Of a DNA stretch of 64,000 bases, positions 43,690 through 53,110 are shown in pieces. This DNA is from Procambarus clarkii. Its lineage: Eukaryota > Arthropoda > Malacostraca > Decapoda > Cambaridae. Numbering within the stretch: position 1 is the stretch's first letter; each line of letters begins with the position of its first letter. The notes beneath the pieces are model-generated. The model was not told the origin of the DNA and ran no database searches. It saw only the letters and a program-made list of their open reading frames with translations. The DNA lies in NCBI RefSeq assembly GCF_040958095.1, contig NC_091188.1, forward strand, positions 39,156,612-39,220,611, given 5' to 3'. A program made the position numbers and the translations under genes.

Positions 43690-45390
43690 TCAGGAAAAAC
43701 GCCCCGGGTACGGACACCTATCAAGCAGCGTCTTAAAAGAAGGCCGGGCCGGCCACCATGGAACCATAAGGACTGTTCTCGTGGGAATGGGCTGCAACCG
43801 AGCCAGAATCCGAAGCAACAGCTGGACCGGGAGAAGAGGAACAGGTAACCCCCACCTCGACCAGTCCTGCCGAAAGCATCCACCGTGAAGTCCTCGCAGG
43901 TGGGAAAGGGCGCCACAAAATGGGCGACGCCTAGACCACGCTGACCCGAAGACGTCCATGGCCAGGAGTCCATACGCCCGACAGAGCCAACAAAACGAAT
44001 CGGCGACGACTGGCCAACCCACGAAGAGGAATGAACCGAGACAGCTGTCGGCCAGGACGCAGGACACACCCCGGACACGAACCTCATGGTTAGCCAAACC
44101 CCTGTGGTTCCAGCAAGAACCACCAGAGAACAGTCCAAACAGAGCTGAATGGTAGAGTACCTAGTGACCCAAACCCTCCGAAGCGCAAACCAGACAGCCA
44201 TGAACACCCGAACCGTGCTGTGAGCCCGACGGACAGACAGACTCCATCAACCTCGGCCGACCTGGTGAGCACTGGTCACAAAGCCCCAGCCGAGAGACGA
44301 CCCGTCTGTGAACACATCGAGCGAAGGCTCGAGGAGGTGCCAAGGCACGGAACCCCGAAAACCCCAAAGAGGAAGCTGGTGACGCAGCACCAACAGAAGA
44401 TCCCCGGAGGAACCCAATGAATGCAAGAGGCGGAAGGGGAGTCTCCACAGGAACCAACAGACGCCGTAGCCAAACCCGACTCCGCGGGCAGACAAGCACG
44501 CCGAAGTGCAGACTCCCGCACAACCGCTCAAGCAACCGCTGAGCAACCCGGGACCCCCCCTCCTGAACAGCCGAAGGTGGGACCACAGCTGCAGTAACAC
44601 TTCTGGAGGGAAGACAATGAGGGGCCCAAGAGCCTGAAACAAGGCCCAGGTCCGAACCCGGGACGGAAACAGATGGAAAAACCTCCAGATCACCAGGAAA
44701 CCAAACCCGGCGATCTGGAAAGAACCATCCCCTGGCGAGCAGACAAGCGGACTGACTGGGAGCCCACACCAGCCAGTCGTCGAGGTAGGCCAGACACCGA
44801 ATCTCAGACTTGGACAGGGCACTAAGATCCGGTAAAGATGCAAAAAGTATACGAAGTGCTCATTACAAAATAGGGAAGGCAATAAAAACAGCAAACCCGA
44901 AGCCCCACCAACAACCGTGCTAGTCCCAGAAAAAACTGGAGAGGAACGTGCCAAGAAGTGACCTGGATGTCCAGGGCCACCATCCATGCACCCGGCCCCA
45001 ACAGAATCCGAACAGGAGACAACAGTCCTCCGAGGAGGGCATAGAATCCAGGGCGCAGACTGAAGAAGTCCAGAAGAACTGCAGACGGGAAAAGCTCATG
45101 ACTGCAAAGAGCAGACGGGAACCCCAGAAGGATGGGGCGGATCGACTACGCCCCACGCACCCACGAAGAGGAAATGACGAAGCGCAGGGGAAGAAGCCCA
45201 CCCCGCCAGCTCTGAACCCCCCCCAAGGGGGAGAAGCCGTCCTCCGATGCCAGCAGAGGCCGGAAGACAACCCAAAGCGCCCACCAACAGCGGGACCATG
45301 CGAGAGGCAACAGAGCAAGCTGCTCCCCCAGCGCCCAGTCAACAGAGAAGGGAACAGAACCCCTTCCGAAAGAAAAAGTACACTAACTAA
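43690..45390 (-). pseudogene. DIRS copy 2 RT and RNase H, degenerate
   Basis: The minus strand shows the DIRS RT palm (MVALDIQVTSWHVPLQ, about 44,970), the catalytic CLAYLDDWLVWAPSQ with YLDD at 44,776-44,787, a thumb region (VCPRSRVWLRRLLVPVETPL, about 44,480) and an RNase H start SLDVFTDGSSLGWGFVTS at about 44,270-44,325. Further on MDVFGSAWSRRRPF and QDWSRWG, then LMVPWWPARP (about 43,760), match the conserved region after RNase H in DIRS. Several frameshifts break it. The upstream part is cut by CR1-A at about 45,390. Confidence 0.75.
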
Positions 45391-45580
45391 GTCATGAGGA
45401 GAGACTACTGGAATTAAACCACACTTCGCTGGAAGACGAAGAGTGAGGGGAGACCTGATCACCACATTCAAGATACCCAAGGGAATCGACAGGGTTGATA
45501 AGGACAGGCTATGTAACACAAGGGGCACACGCACTAGGGGACACAGGTGGAAACTGAGTACCCAAAAGAGCCACAGAGAT

Positions 45581-45611
<31 letters not shown>

Positions 45612-45735
45612 AGTGTCAGAATGATAACGGGAAAGCACTAGGAAGTAATGTGGCGACTCCACACACACATAACAAGGCTGACCCCCATACAAAGTCACAT
45701 GTAGACATGATAGAACCCAATAGGCACAGGAACCT
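45390..45735 (+). pseudogene. CR1-A relic, left part
   Basis: The plus strand carries GAGGAGAGACTACTGGAATT, the SLEDEE-type region, IPKGIDRVDKDRLCNT and GTRTRGHRWKLSTQ, then a T run of about 30 at 45,586-45,611 in place of the normal LEKNFF-type text, and then GSNVATP... to VDMIEPNRHRNL. It is cut at 45,735 by CR1-B. AAAAGTAC occurs just before its start (about 45,379) and just after its end (about 47,480), a plausible target duplication. Confidence 0.8.
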
Positions 45736-47359
45736 AACATTAAATGAAAAGTTCCAAAGTGTGTTTGTACAAAATGAAATCTTCAGAGAACCAGACACAA
45801 TAAGAATTCCAGAGAACAACATAGAGCGGATAGAGGTGTCTAGAGATGAAGTGGAAAATATGCTAAAGGAGCTCGGGAAGAACAAAGCAGCTGGCCCAGA
45901 TGGCGTTTCACCATGGGTTCTGAGAGAATGTGCATCTGAGCTCAGCATTCCACTTCACCTGATCTTTCAGGCATCCCTGTGTACAGGAATCGTAGCAGAC
46001 GTGTGGAAACAAGCTAACATAGTTCCAATCTACAAAAGTGGCAGCAGGGAAGACCCCCTCAATTATAGACCTGTATCATTGACAAGTGTAATAGTGAAAG
46101 TATTGGAAAAGCTAATCAAAACGAAATGGGTAGAACACCTGGAGAGAAATGATATAATATCAGACAGACAGTATGGTTTTCGATCTGGAAGATCCTGTGT
46201 ATCGAATTTACTCAGTTTCTATGATCGAGCCACAGAGATATTACAGGAAAGAGATGGTTGGGTTGACTGCATCTATCTGGACCTAAAAAAGGCTTTTGAC
46301 AGAGTTCCACATAAGAGGTTGTTCTGGAAACTGGAAAATATTGGAGGGGTGACAGGTAAGCTTCTATCATGGATGAAAAATTTTCTGACTGATAGAAAAA
46401 TGAGGGCAGTAATCAGAGGCAATGTATCAGAATGGAGAAATGTCACAAGTGGAGTACCACAGGGTTCAGTTCTTGCACCAGTGATGTTTATTGTCTACAT
46501 AAATGATCTACCAGTTGGTATACAGAATTATATGAACATGTTTGCTGATGATGCTAAGATAATAGGAAGGATAAGAAATTTAGATGATTGTCATGCCCTT
46601 CAAGAAGACCTGGACAAAATAAGTAGATGGAGCACCACCTGGCAAATGGAATTTAATGTTAATAAATGTCATGTTATGGAATGTGGAATAGGAGAACATA
46701 GACCCCATACAACCTATATATTATGTGAGAAATCATTAAAGAATTCTGATAAAGAAAGAGATCTAGGGGTGGTTCTAGATAGAAAACTATCACATGAGGA
46801 CCACATAAAGAATATTGTGCAAGGAGCCTATGCGATGCTTTCTAACTTCAGAATTGCATTTAAATACATGGATGGCGATATACTAAAGAAATTGTTCATG
46901 ACTTTTGTTAGGCCAAAGCTAGAATATGCAGCTGTTGTGTGGTGCCCATATCTTAAGAAGCACATCAACAAACTGGAAAAGGTGCAAAGACATGCTACGA
47001 AGTGGCTCCCAGAACTGAAGGGCAAGAGCTACGAGGAGAGGTTGGAAGCATTAAACATGCCAAAACTAGAAGACAGAAGAAAAAGAGGTGATATGATCAC
47101 TACATACAAAATAGCAACAGGAATTGATAAAATCGACAGGGAAGATTTCCTGAGACCTGGAACTTCAAGAACAAGAGGTCATAGATTTAAACTAGCTAAA
47201 CACAGATGCCGAAGAAATATAAGAAAATTCACCTTCGCAAACAGAGTGGTAGACGGTTGGAACAAGTTAGGTGAGAAGGTGGTGGAGGCCAAGACCGTCA
47301 GTAGTTTCAAAGCTTTATATGACAAAGAGTGCTGGGAAGACGGGACACCACGAGCGTAG
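45650..47359 (+). CDS. CR1-B ORF2, longest intact RT ORF of the window (chimeric start)
   Basis: An open frame of 569 codons. Residues 1-28 (to RHRNL) belong to the CR1-A relic; CR1-B itself starts near 45,736. It encodes the RT-upstream segment (AAGPDGVSPWVLRECASEL), ANIVPIYKSGSREDPLNYRP, YLDLKKAFDRVPHKRLFWKL, TSGVPQGSVLAPVMF, catalytic FADD at 46,541-46,552, and a complete C-terminal domain (YEERLEALNMPKLEDRRKRG, FANRVVDGWNKLGEKVVEA) to the stop after GTPRA. No endonuclease is present because of 5' truncation, so the copy should not mobilise itself. Codon integrity suggests a young insertion. Confidence 0.9.
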   Translation: MATPHTHNKADPHTKSHVDMIEPNRHRNLTLNEKFQSVFVQNEIFREPDTIRIPENNIERIEVSRDEVENMLKELGKNKAAGPDGVSPWVLRECASELSIPLHLIFQASLCTGIVADVWKQANIVPIYKSGSREDPLNYRPVSLTSVIVKVLEKLIKTKWVEHLERNDIISDRQYGFRSGRSCVSNLLSFYDRATEILQERDGWVDCIYLDLKKAFDRVPHKRLFWKLENIGGVTGKLLSWMKNFLTDRKMRAVIRGNVSEWRNVTSGVPQGSVLAPVMFIVYINDLPVGIQNYMNMFADDAKIIGRIRNLDDCHALQEDLDKISRWSTTWQMEFNVNKCHVMECGIGEHRPHTTYILCEKSLKNSDKERDLGVVLDRKLSHEDHIKNIVQGAYAMLSNFRIAFKYMDGDILKKLFMTFVRPKLEYAAVVWCPYLKKHINKLEKVQRHATKWLPELKGKSYEERLEALNMPKLEDRRKRGDMITTYKIATGIDKIDREDFLRPGTSRTRGHRFKLAKHRCRRNIRKFTFANRVVDGWNKLGEKVVEAKTVSSFKALYDKECWEDGTPRA

Positions 47360-47400
47360 CTCTCATCCTGTAACTACACTTAGGTAATTACACTTAGGTA
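47360..47400 (+). repeat. CR1-B 3' UTR with 14-bp repeat tail
   Basis: The short 3' UTR TCTCATCCTGTAACTACACT is followed by ACTTAGGTAATTAC twice, in tandem. The same end appears at 50,185-50,222 and, inverted, at 56,918-56,955. Short tandem repeats at the 3' end instead of poly(A) are characteristic of CR1-group elements. Confidence 0.85.
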
Positions 47401-47478
47401 ATTACCTGTTGATAGACGGTTGAGAGGCGGGCATAAAGAGCCAGAGCTCCAAGCACAACTAGGTGAGGACATATACTG
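47401..47478 (+). repeat. CR1-A relic, right part (3' UTR)
   Basis: CTGTTGATAGACGGTTGAGA-GGCGGGCATAAAGAGCC and AAGCACAACTAGGTGAG continue the CR1-A relic that was interrupted at 45,735. Together they show that CR1-B landed between the stop region and the 3' UTR of CR1-A. Confidence 0.85.
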
Positions 47479-47479
47479 T

Positions 47480-48295
47480 AAAAGTACAAGTCGCCGACTA
47501 GTGGGCAGAGAGCACCACGCCGGCCAGGCAAAGAAGGCACAAAACTGCATCAAAAGGCCCACCTCGACAGCAAAACCGCAAAGTCCCAGCACAACCACAA
47601 CATGTGCCAAGACCCAAAAAGATCAGTCTGCAAGCCAGGAAGACCCCGGAACCCCAGAAGGCAGAACCGGGTCACACGAGGAAACAAAGTCCCCTGAACC
47701 CACAAAAGGGGGCCCAAGAGGAAGAAACCTCCAAAACGAAACCAAGGAACCCAAAGGAACCCAGAATCGAACCAGGGGGAGCCCAAACCACCACATTTGC
47801 CGGCGGAGAACACCACTGAAAGGCAAAGCACAGCCCCCAGCAGAATCCCCTGGGAAAACGGTCCCAACAGACCGAAAACCGAGGGACAAGGTGTGGGAGC
47901 AAGCATACCAGCCAGGGGCACTGAGCCTAAACCCAAAGGCTCAGACCCAAAACAGAAAAATAGGAAAAACCCGTTGTAAAATCAACACCCAAACGTTCCC
48001 AGAGGAACAGGCAACGGCAAGAAAACACCAGAAAAACAAAGAAACGACAACAGGAGAACAAAAACCCTGAAAAAAATTTGAAAACTCACCCGAGACGCTC
48101 GCTCACACACCCAGACGCATGTAAACAAACCGCAACGCCGCCCTGGTGGCCACTCCGTGAAACCGGCAGACGAAAATGGCCGCCAGCAGGGGCTGTGACT
48201 GACGCTAAATACACAAAAACACGCCAGCAAATGTGGGAAGCTAGCAGACTGGATGGGCGAAAAACGTCGCCCAACACCAGAAAAACCCCGGCAGG
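47480..48295 (-). other. DIRS copy 2: gag-RT spacer, decayed
   Basis: Minus-strand translation is hydrophobic low complexity with no motif in any frame. By position it should hold the end of gag and the RT N terminus. Either it is too decayed to read or it contains foreign sequence. Confidence 0.4.
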
Positions 48296-48299
48296 GGCA

Positions 48300-48970
48300 A
48301 AACCGCCCCAGAACTGCTAGCAGGCATCCCCCACAGCCCCGGGAACCAACAACAGAGGCCCCGGGGCAGAGCCGTCCTCCAAGCCCTCCGCCCTTAAAGA
48401 AAAGCAAGAGTCCATGGGAAAGGCAACAAGAAAGGGCCGCTGGTAAGACCCAGAAGCCTTGGCAGGAGGCACAGGCTCAAACCTCCGTCCCCTAACCCGA
48501 ACAGGGCAGCCCCTGAAAACCGCCCGAGTCTCTGCCGCAACTAAACCCCGCCCCGACCCCGAAACCCGCAGACGGTCCGGAGCCGGGAACATGGAGGGAA
48601 AGGGGCGAACAGCACCTAACCAAACGGGGCGGCCACGGGGCATTCGAGTGGGAAACCAACCTAGCATGTTGCAGCAACCTAACCAAGCTTGCAACACAGA
48701 TGCCGCCTGTACTCTGAACAGTAATAACATCAGGAGAGTACTGGAGAACAAGCAGAGAATCACTCGCAAGACTCCGGGTCAAGGTGTCAGTGACCCAACA
48801 GGCAGCATGACGGAGGTAAAAATGGCGACTGTCACCCGGAGACAAGGGAACAGCAACCAACGATCCCGTACAAGATGGGTTGGAACCCGGAAGACACATT
48901 CAATGGTTCCCCGAGCCCAGACAGGGGTTTCCAGGGCCCGTAGGGTAACAACTATGGGAAGCCCGGGCAA
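48300..48970 (-). pseudogene. DIRS copy 2 gag-like ORF, degenerate
   Basis: Minus-strand frames read LSPGDSRHFYLRHAACWVTD, then ASVLQAWLGCCNMLGWFPTR and, after shifts, FEPVPPAKASGSYQRPFL and VEGLEDGSAPG-like text. They match, in order, the gag of copy 4 at 62,382-63,070. The Cys/His cluster (C..C, then LRHAAC) may be a zinc-binding site. At least two frameshifts. Confidence 0.65.
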
Positions 48971-48974
48971 GGTG

Positions 48975-49552
48975 TTGCTAACCGGTTAAGAAACCCAAAC
49001 ATAACAAGAGGGTAGATTATAGCACTGAAAACCCCTGAGACGTGTACAATCATGGGGGCCTAGCAGAGGGCCGCCAAACACTACCAGTGGAACTATAACC
49101 ACCTTAGGCAGACCCCCACCAGGCATGAAAAATTAAAAACAAAAGAAAAACCCCGCAAAAGTACACCGTCTCCAGAGGCAACAGAAACCGGCCGCTGCTT
49201 AGGTGGCAGGCTGTGCAACACCTTGACGCCCTAACCAGCACAATACCAATCCCTACCCAGGGCCAAACAAGGGTCCCAAGCCCCAGCTGGCCCCAAGGGC
49301 AAGGCAAATGCTGAGCAGGAAGAACCTCTACGGGAATGGTTCCCGAACGCCCCAGGGAAGATAACCCTGTTACGCAAGGGCAGTACTCACAGGGCGCTTA
49401 GGGAAGTCAGCCACTAAGCACATGCAGCCCCGGCACTGATGAAGTACTCCTGGCCACCGCGCAACACAACACACGGCAGTGAACGCCACACAAGGCAAAC
49501 ACCGCCTAGGAAACTGAGGCCAGAGAAGCGTCAATCCTGGTTGACATTAGCG
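48975..49552 (-). other. DIRS copy 2 5' leader
   Basis: Sequence between the 5' ITR and gag on the minus strand. It is colinear with copy 4 at 61,730-62,380 (for example GCCAGCTGGGGCTTGGG and TTGTGCTGGTTAGGGCGTCA) and has no long ORF. It is a conserved non-coding leader of about 0.6 kb; a TAG|-type acceptor-like site precedes gag in both copies. Confidence 0.6.
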
Positions 49553-49965
49553 AACGAACTGGAGCTTGGCAGCCGGCGCGGTAGGTCCAGGGCTCCCCCC
49601 TCCCGGGGCAGGGAGGGCTGCGCGGACGATCGGCGCGGCAGTAAAGTGTGATGTTTGCTTGTTTGCTTGTTTCCTTGTGATTGTAGGGAGTTTCTACCTC
49701 TATGTTCGGTTTTTGTTTTAGTTTTTACCATGTGGGGTTTGTTTTGTTATGCCTACCTTTCTGGGTGCCTAACCCATGTCGATGGCAGATAAGGAAAACC
49801 CCAACCACAAGGGGTTTTCAGGGCCATTGCTCCCTGAAACCTCTCTGAAGGGGCCAGGTTCTGGCGCTGGTCCCTGGTAGGTCTGAACTCCTTAGCTAAT
49901 GTCCCGGTCTAATATAACATACATTAGCCCGATAAGCTCCAGGGAGCAGGGCTCCCCACAGAAAA
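49553..49965 (-). repeat. DIRS copy 2, 5' inverted terminal repeat
   Basis: Inverse of the left ITR, from GGCAGCCGGCGCGGTAGGTC through the GC palindrome, CTTTCTGGGTGCC, AACCACAAGGGGTTTTC, GGGGCCAGGTTCTGGCG and AGCCCGATAAGCTCCAGGGA, with its private edge GCAGGGCTCCCCACAGAAAA. Confidence 0.85.
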
Positions 49966-50079
49966 GCCACATATATGGCCACATTTGTAACTATGACTAC
50001 TGTATCTAAACTCAACCAACCAAAGAAAACAACAACAATGCAACAGCAACATAATCTGTTGGTGAGAACTGTAACTTTT

Positions 50080-50225
50080 CACAGTTAGGTGAAAAGGTGG
50101 TGGAGGCAAAAAACGTCACTATTTTCAAAGCGTTATATGACCAAAGAGTAATGGGAGGACGGGACACCACGAGCGTAGCTCTTGTCCTGTAACTACACTT
50201 AGGTAATTACACTTGGGTAATTATA
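50080..50225 (+). repeat. CR1-B 3' end, heavily 5'-truncated
   Basis: GTTAGGTGAAAAGGTGGTGG, GCGTTATATGACC-AAAGAG and CACCACGAGCGTAGCTCTTG correspond to CR1-B at 47,262-47,365, followed by the 14-bp repeat tail. About 145 bp were inserted in the 0.5-kb gap between DIRS copies 2 and 3. Confidence 0.85.
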
Positions 50226-50480
50226 TGTAATCATCTGGTGCCATCAGAACATCCATCAAAGAAAAATAAACTGAATTTATGTAGGTCAGAGTAAGAGTTT
50301 GGCTAGTTAACTTCTACAATAATATGTGCAAGTGAAAGCTATGCTCTGGATGAACAAGAGAGTAAATGATTCAGGCAGATAACAACATTAAATAAGTGCT
50401 TGTTCTTATTTTGATGTAAAGATGAGGATCACTAGTGTGGTTTGAGCATAAAACAGCTGGGCACTAGAGATAGATAAAGT
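50226..50480. other. Spacer between DIRS copies 2 and 3
   Basis: AT-rich sequence without recognised features. Confidence 0.4.
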
Positions 50481-50481
50481 A

Positions 50482-50945
50482 AAAACAACCCAGCGTTGAA
50501 TATAATGAAACGCCATTTTCTGGGTGAGACACGGAGGCTCCCTGGAGCTTATCCAGGCTGATATGCTAATGTCAGACTTTGGCTTCAGTCATGTATATGG
50601 AGTTCTATGGGCCTACCGGGGACCACAAGCCAGAACCTGGCCCCCTCAGAGAAGCAAGGGGAGCAATGGCCTATAAAAACCCCCGTGTGGTTGGAAGCAT
50701 TCTATGTCTCCCATCGACTGGGTCAGGCACCCAGAAAGGTAAGCGTCTCAAAACAAACCACTATTCTGGTGAAAATTGCTACCACAAGCCGAACAGGTGG
50801 ATAGAACTCCCCTAAATGAAAGAAGCAAACGATCATGACGTCACACGTCGCTGCCCCGCTGTCTGCGCAGCTACCCCACTCCCTGGAAGGGGGAAGGAGG
50901 AGCCCCAGACCTACCTCGCCGGCTATCCACCATCAGTTCTGAGGC
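50482..50945 (-). repeat. DIRS copy 3, 3' inverted terminal repeat
   Basis: It starts CAGCGTTGAATATAATGAAA and CGCCATTTTCTGGGTGAGAC, then ITR text ending at the GC palindrome ACTCCCTGGAAGGGGGAAGG and GCCGGCTATCCACCATCAGTT. It is inverted against 55,575-55,975. Confidence 0.85.
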
Positions 50946-50989
50946 TGGATGTCAAAAATGCGTAAAACCGCCGACCGGAGGGAGGGAGG

Positions 50990-51085
50990 GATGCTGGGGA
51001 GCCTCCGGGTCTCACCCAGAAAATGGTGGTTAATTACATTCAACGCTGGTTTTTCTGGGGGGAGTCCCGTCGGCTCCCCGGAGCT
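50990..51085 (-). repeat. DIRS copy 3, internal complementary region
   Basis: GAGCCTCCGGGTCTCACCCA and GAAAATGGTGGTTAATTACA-TTCAACGCTGG are the inverse of the left edge. TTTTTCTGGGGGGAGTCCCG-TCGGCTCCCCGGAGCT is the inverse of the right edge (55,965-56,007). Confidence 0.85.
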
Positions 51086-51089
51086 AACT

Positions 51090-51995
51090 ACCCACAGAGG
51101 AAAAAAGAGGGATGTACCCGGGAGGTGGTCGCCACACACTCCCAACTCAAAATCAAGACAACTGGCTGCAACCGCCAACCCAAGGCGACACAGGCCCGAA
51201 TGGGCCCGGGAACGACACGAGACATCGAGTCACCAGGCCCCTGTACAACCCCCAAAAGCCCCGTGCTCAAAAGTCAGCTAGGACATGCCACCAAGACGGC
51301 AGTAAGAGCAGCGAATCCACAAACGCCACGGGCATAGGGAAGGAACACAGGCTGGCTAGCCGCAATAACATGGCGGACGACACAGGAGACCTACACCTGC
51401 CAACAGGGAAGAATGGAACCGGATCAACCCAAAGCGCATCCCGGACACAGAAGCCGTGGCACGCAAATAACAGTGGAGGGCCGCAACCGAACACAAAACA
51501 CGATGCACCCTCGGCCCGACCAACCAAGCACCAACAAACCAAGGAACCCTCTGGAAAGCAGCAGCCACATCCCGTGCCAGAAAAAGAGGGAGACGGCTGC
51601 AACCGAACTAACCAAGCGCCACGACCGAAGGAGCAGAAACCCCTGCACCGGAGAAGAGCAAGAAGCTCAGCGACTCAACCCCAAGAGGCAAATGCCAACA
51701 GGAAAAGAGCCTTCGAGAAACAAACCCAAACCGAAGGAGTCACAACCAATCAAGGAGAAGAAAGAGCACACTGTCCAGAGACTAGGACAGCTCAAGGGGC
51801 GCATGAGTAGGCCGGAGGTGAAACAACGCACGAAACAGCTTACGAATGGCGCAGATGTAACACCAAGACTGAAAGCAAGCTGAAGCGGCTCTGCCAGCAC
51901 CGCACGAAATGAGGCGACAGTGTGTGGCAAGATGACGGCCCCGAAACCCCCACCAGAAAAGCCAAGCCGACGCCAACAACGCAGCCACCTAAGAA
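51090..51995 (-). pseudogene. DIRS copy 3 tyrosine recombinase, degenerate
   Basis: On the minus strand a 138-codon frame reads VASFRAVLAEPLQLAFSLGV and FVSCFVRCFTSGLLMRP, which is the N-terminal SAM-like domain typical of DIRS-type recombinases. The C-terminal part towards 51,100 is shifted. The catalytic tyrosine is not identified with certainty. Confidence 0.6.
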
Positions 51996-51999
51996 GGGA

Positions 52000-52500
52000 C
52001 AGAAGGAAAAGGAAGGATCGCCAAAATACCCCATATTGCCGCCAAGAAGAAGCACGCAGGTGGGACACCAACAACAAGGCCACTTGACCACCAACCGAAA
52101 GTGAGAGACGCGAGGCAGAACCTAACCGGTCCCGTCAAGGTACATCCGAGCCTAGGAAGAGGCGGAGTCGCGGGAAGATCTCGGGTGCGACCACCGAGGA
52201 AGCAGAGCCGGAAACCCAAGCCGGCAAGGAAGGAGATGGAACGTCTGCCGAACAGAAAAAACACCCCAACATGAGCAAGCCCGCCAGGAGATCGGAAACT
52301 ATAGGCCCGACGCGAGGCTCCAGAGAAGGAACACTGCGAGACCCTGAAAATGCCAACAGGGAAGGCAAGCCAGGAAAACAGGAACCCAAACCTGGCAACA
52401 GGATGGCCAAAAGGCACAAACAAAATACACAACTTGTAGGTAAAAAGGAAGCAAAGGAACGAAGAAGGTAGGCAGCAAACGGGAACGAAGGGACAGGACC
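52000..52500 (-). pseudogene. DIRS copy 3 region between RNase H and recombinase
   Basis: Minus-strand frames (SPSLPAWVSGSASSVVAPEI, then FPRLRLFLGSDVP) can be placed against the segment after the PWWPARP motif in copy 2. Low complexity and stops prevent a firm reading. Confidence 0.4.
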
Positions 52501-53110
52501 AACACCAAAAGCCACTGAACATGTCCCAACACGTCATTGGGAGACTGAAGATCCAAAGGGGACATGACCACTGCAAGCAAAATCCTCAGAGGAAGCAACA
52601 GGGTAGAGAAGTAAAAGGCAAGGAACACATGGGTCACACGTAACAATGGAAACATGTGGAACTAAATGCCCAAATGAGCCGAAGAAAAGATAGAAGAACC
52701 CAAACAAGATAGGCCCCAGGAAAAAGCACGGAAGGGCCGAACAAAACACCACAACCATATCCCAACACGCAACCGCAGTATGAAAACCGCAGCAAAAACA
52801 TCACCACAGAACACCCCCAACACAGGATTATGGACCACACATCAGGTACCTCCACCTTTGCACCTTGGAACATGGTGGAGGTGGGGCCCGGAAATTCAAG
52901 CATGGGTGGACATGTTTAGGAGAGGGACTGGAAGGGCATGGTCAGGAGCCGCCTCGTAAGGCCAAGAGGCCTCCTGCAGTCACCTGTGTTCTGACGTTCG
53001 AATCGGCTAGTTAGAAACAAGAGCTGCCACGTACTGGCCAATAGGCCTGCTGCTGGCACCTCTGTTTGTAGGTCCTATGTTCTCAAGTAAGTATGTATTC
53101 CCATTCATAC
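52500..53110 (+). repeat. Diverged CR1-like insertion inside DIRS copy 3
   Basis: The plus strand shows GGAGACTGAAGATCCAAAGG-GGACATGACCACT, matching the 'LEDxRxRGDMIT' region of CR1-A, then AACTAAATGCCCAAATGAGC (the 'STQMSHRD' region). Near 52,970-53,090 are GGCCTCCTGCAGTCACCTGT, GGCCAATAGGCCTGCTGCTG and CCTATGTTCTCAAGTAAGTA, a 3'-tail type different from CR1-A. It is an old insertion that displaces the RT. Confidence 0.5.

Larger units (their letters stand above)
42281..49965 (-). mobile_element. DIRS copy 2: complete structure, decayed coding, with nested LINEs
   Basis: The element lies with its 3' end at 42,281 and 5' end at 49,965. Its ends are inverted terminal repeats of about 400 bp (42,330-42,720 and 49,553-49,950). 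Inside the 3' ITR, at 42,765-42,870, an internal complementary region repeats inverted text from both outer ends. This ITR plus ICR layout and a YLDD-type RT define DIRS-like retrotransposons, which replicate by RT and integrate with a tyrosine recombinase, usually without target duplication. Removing the inserted CR1-A/CR1-B (about 45,390-47,478) leaves about 5.6 kb, normal for DIRS. Order on the minus strand: gag, RT, RNase H, recombinase. All frames carry stops or shifts. Confidence 0.8.
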
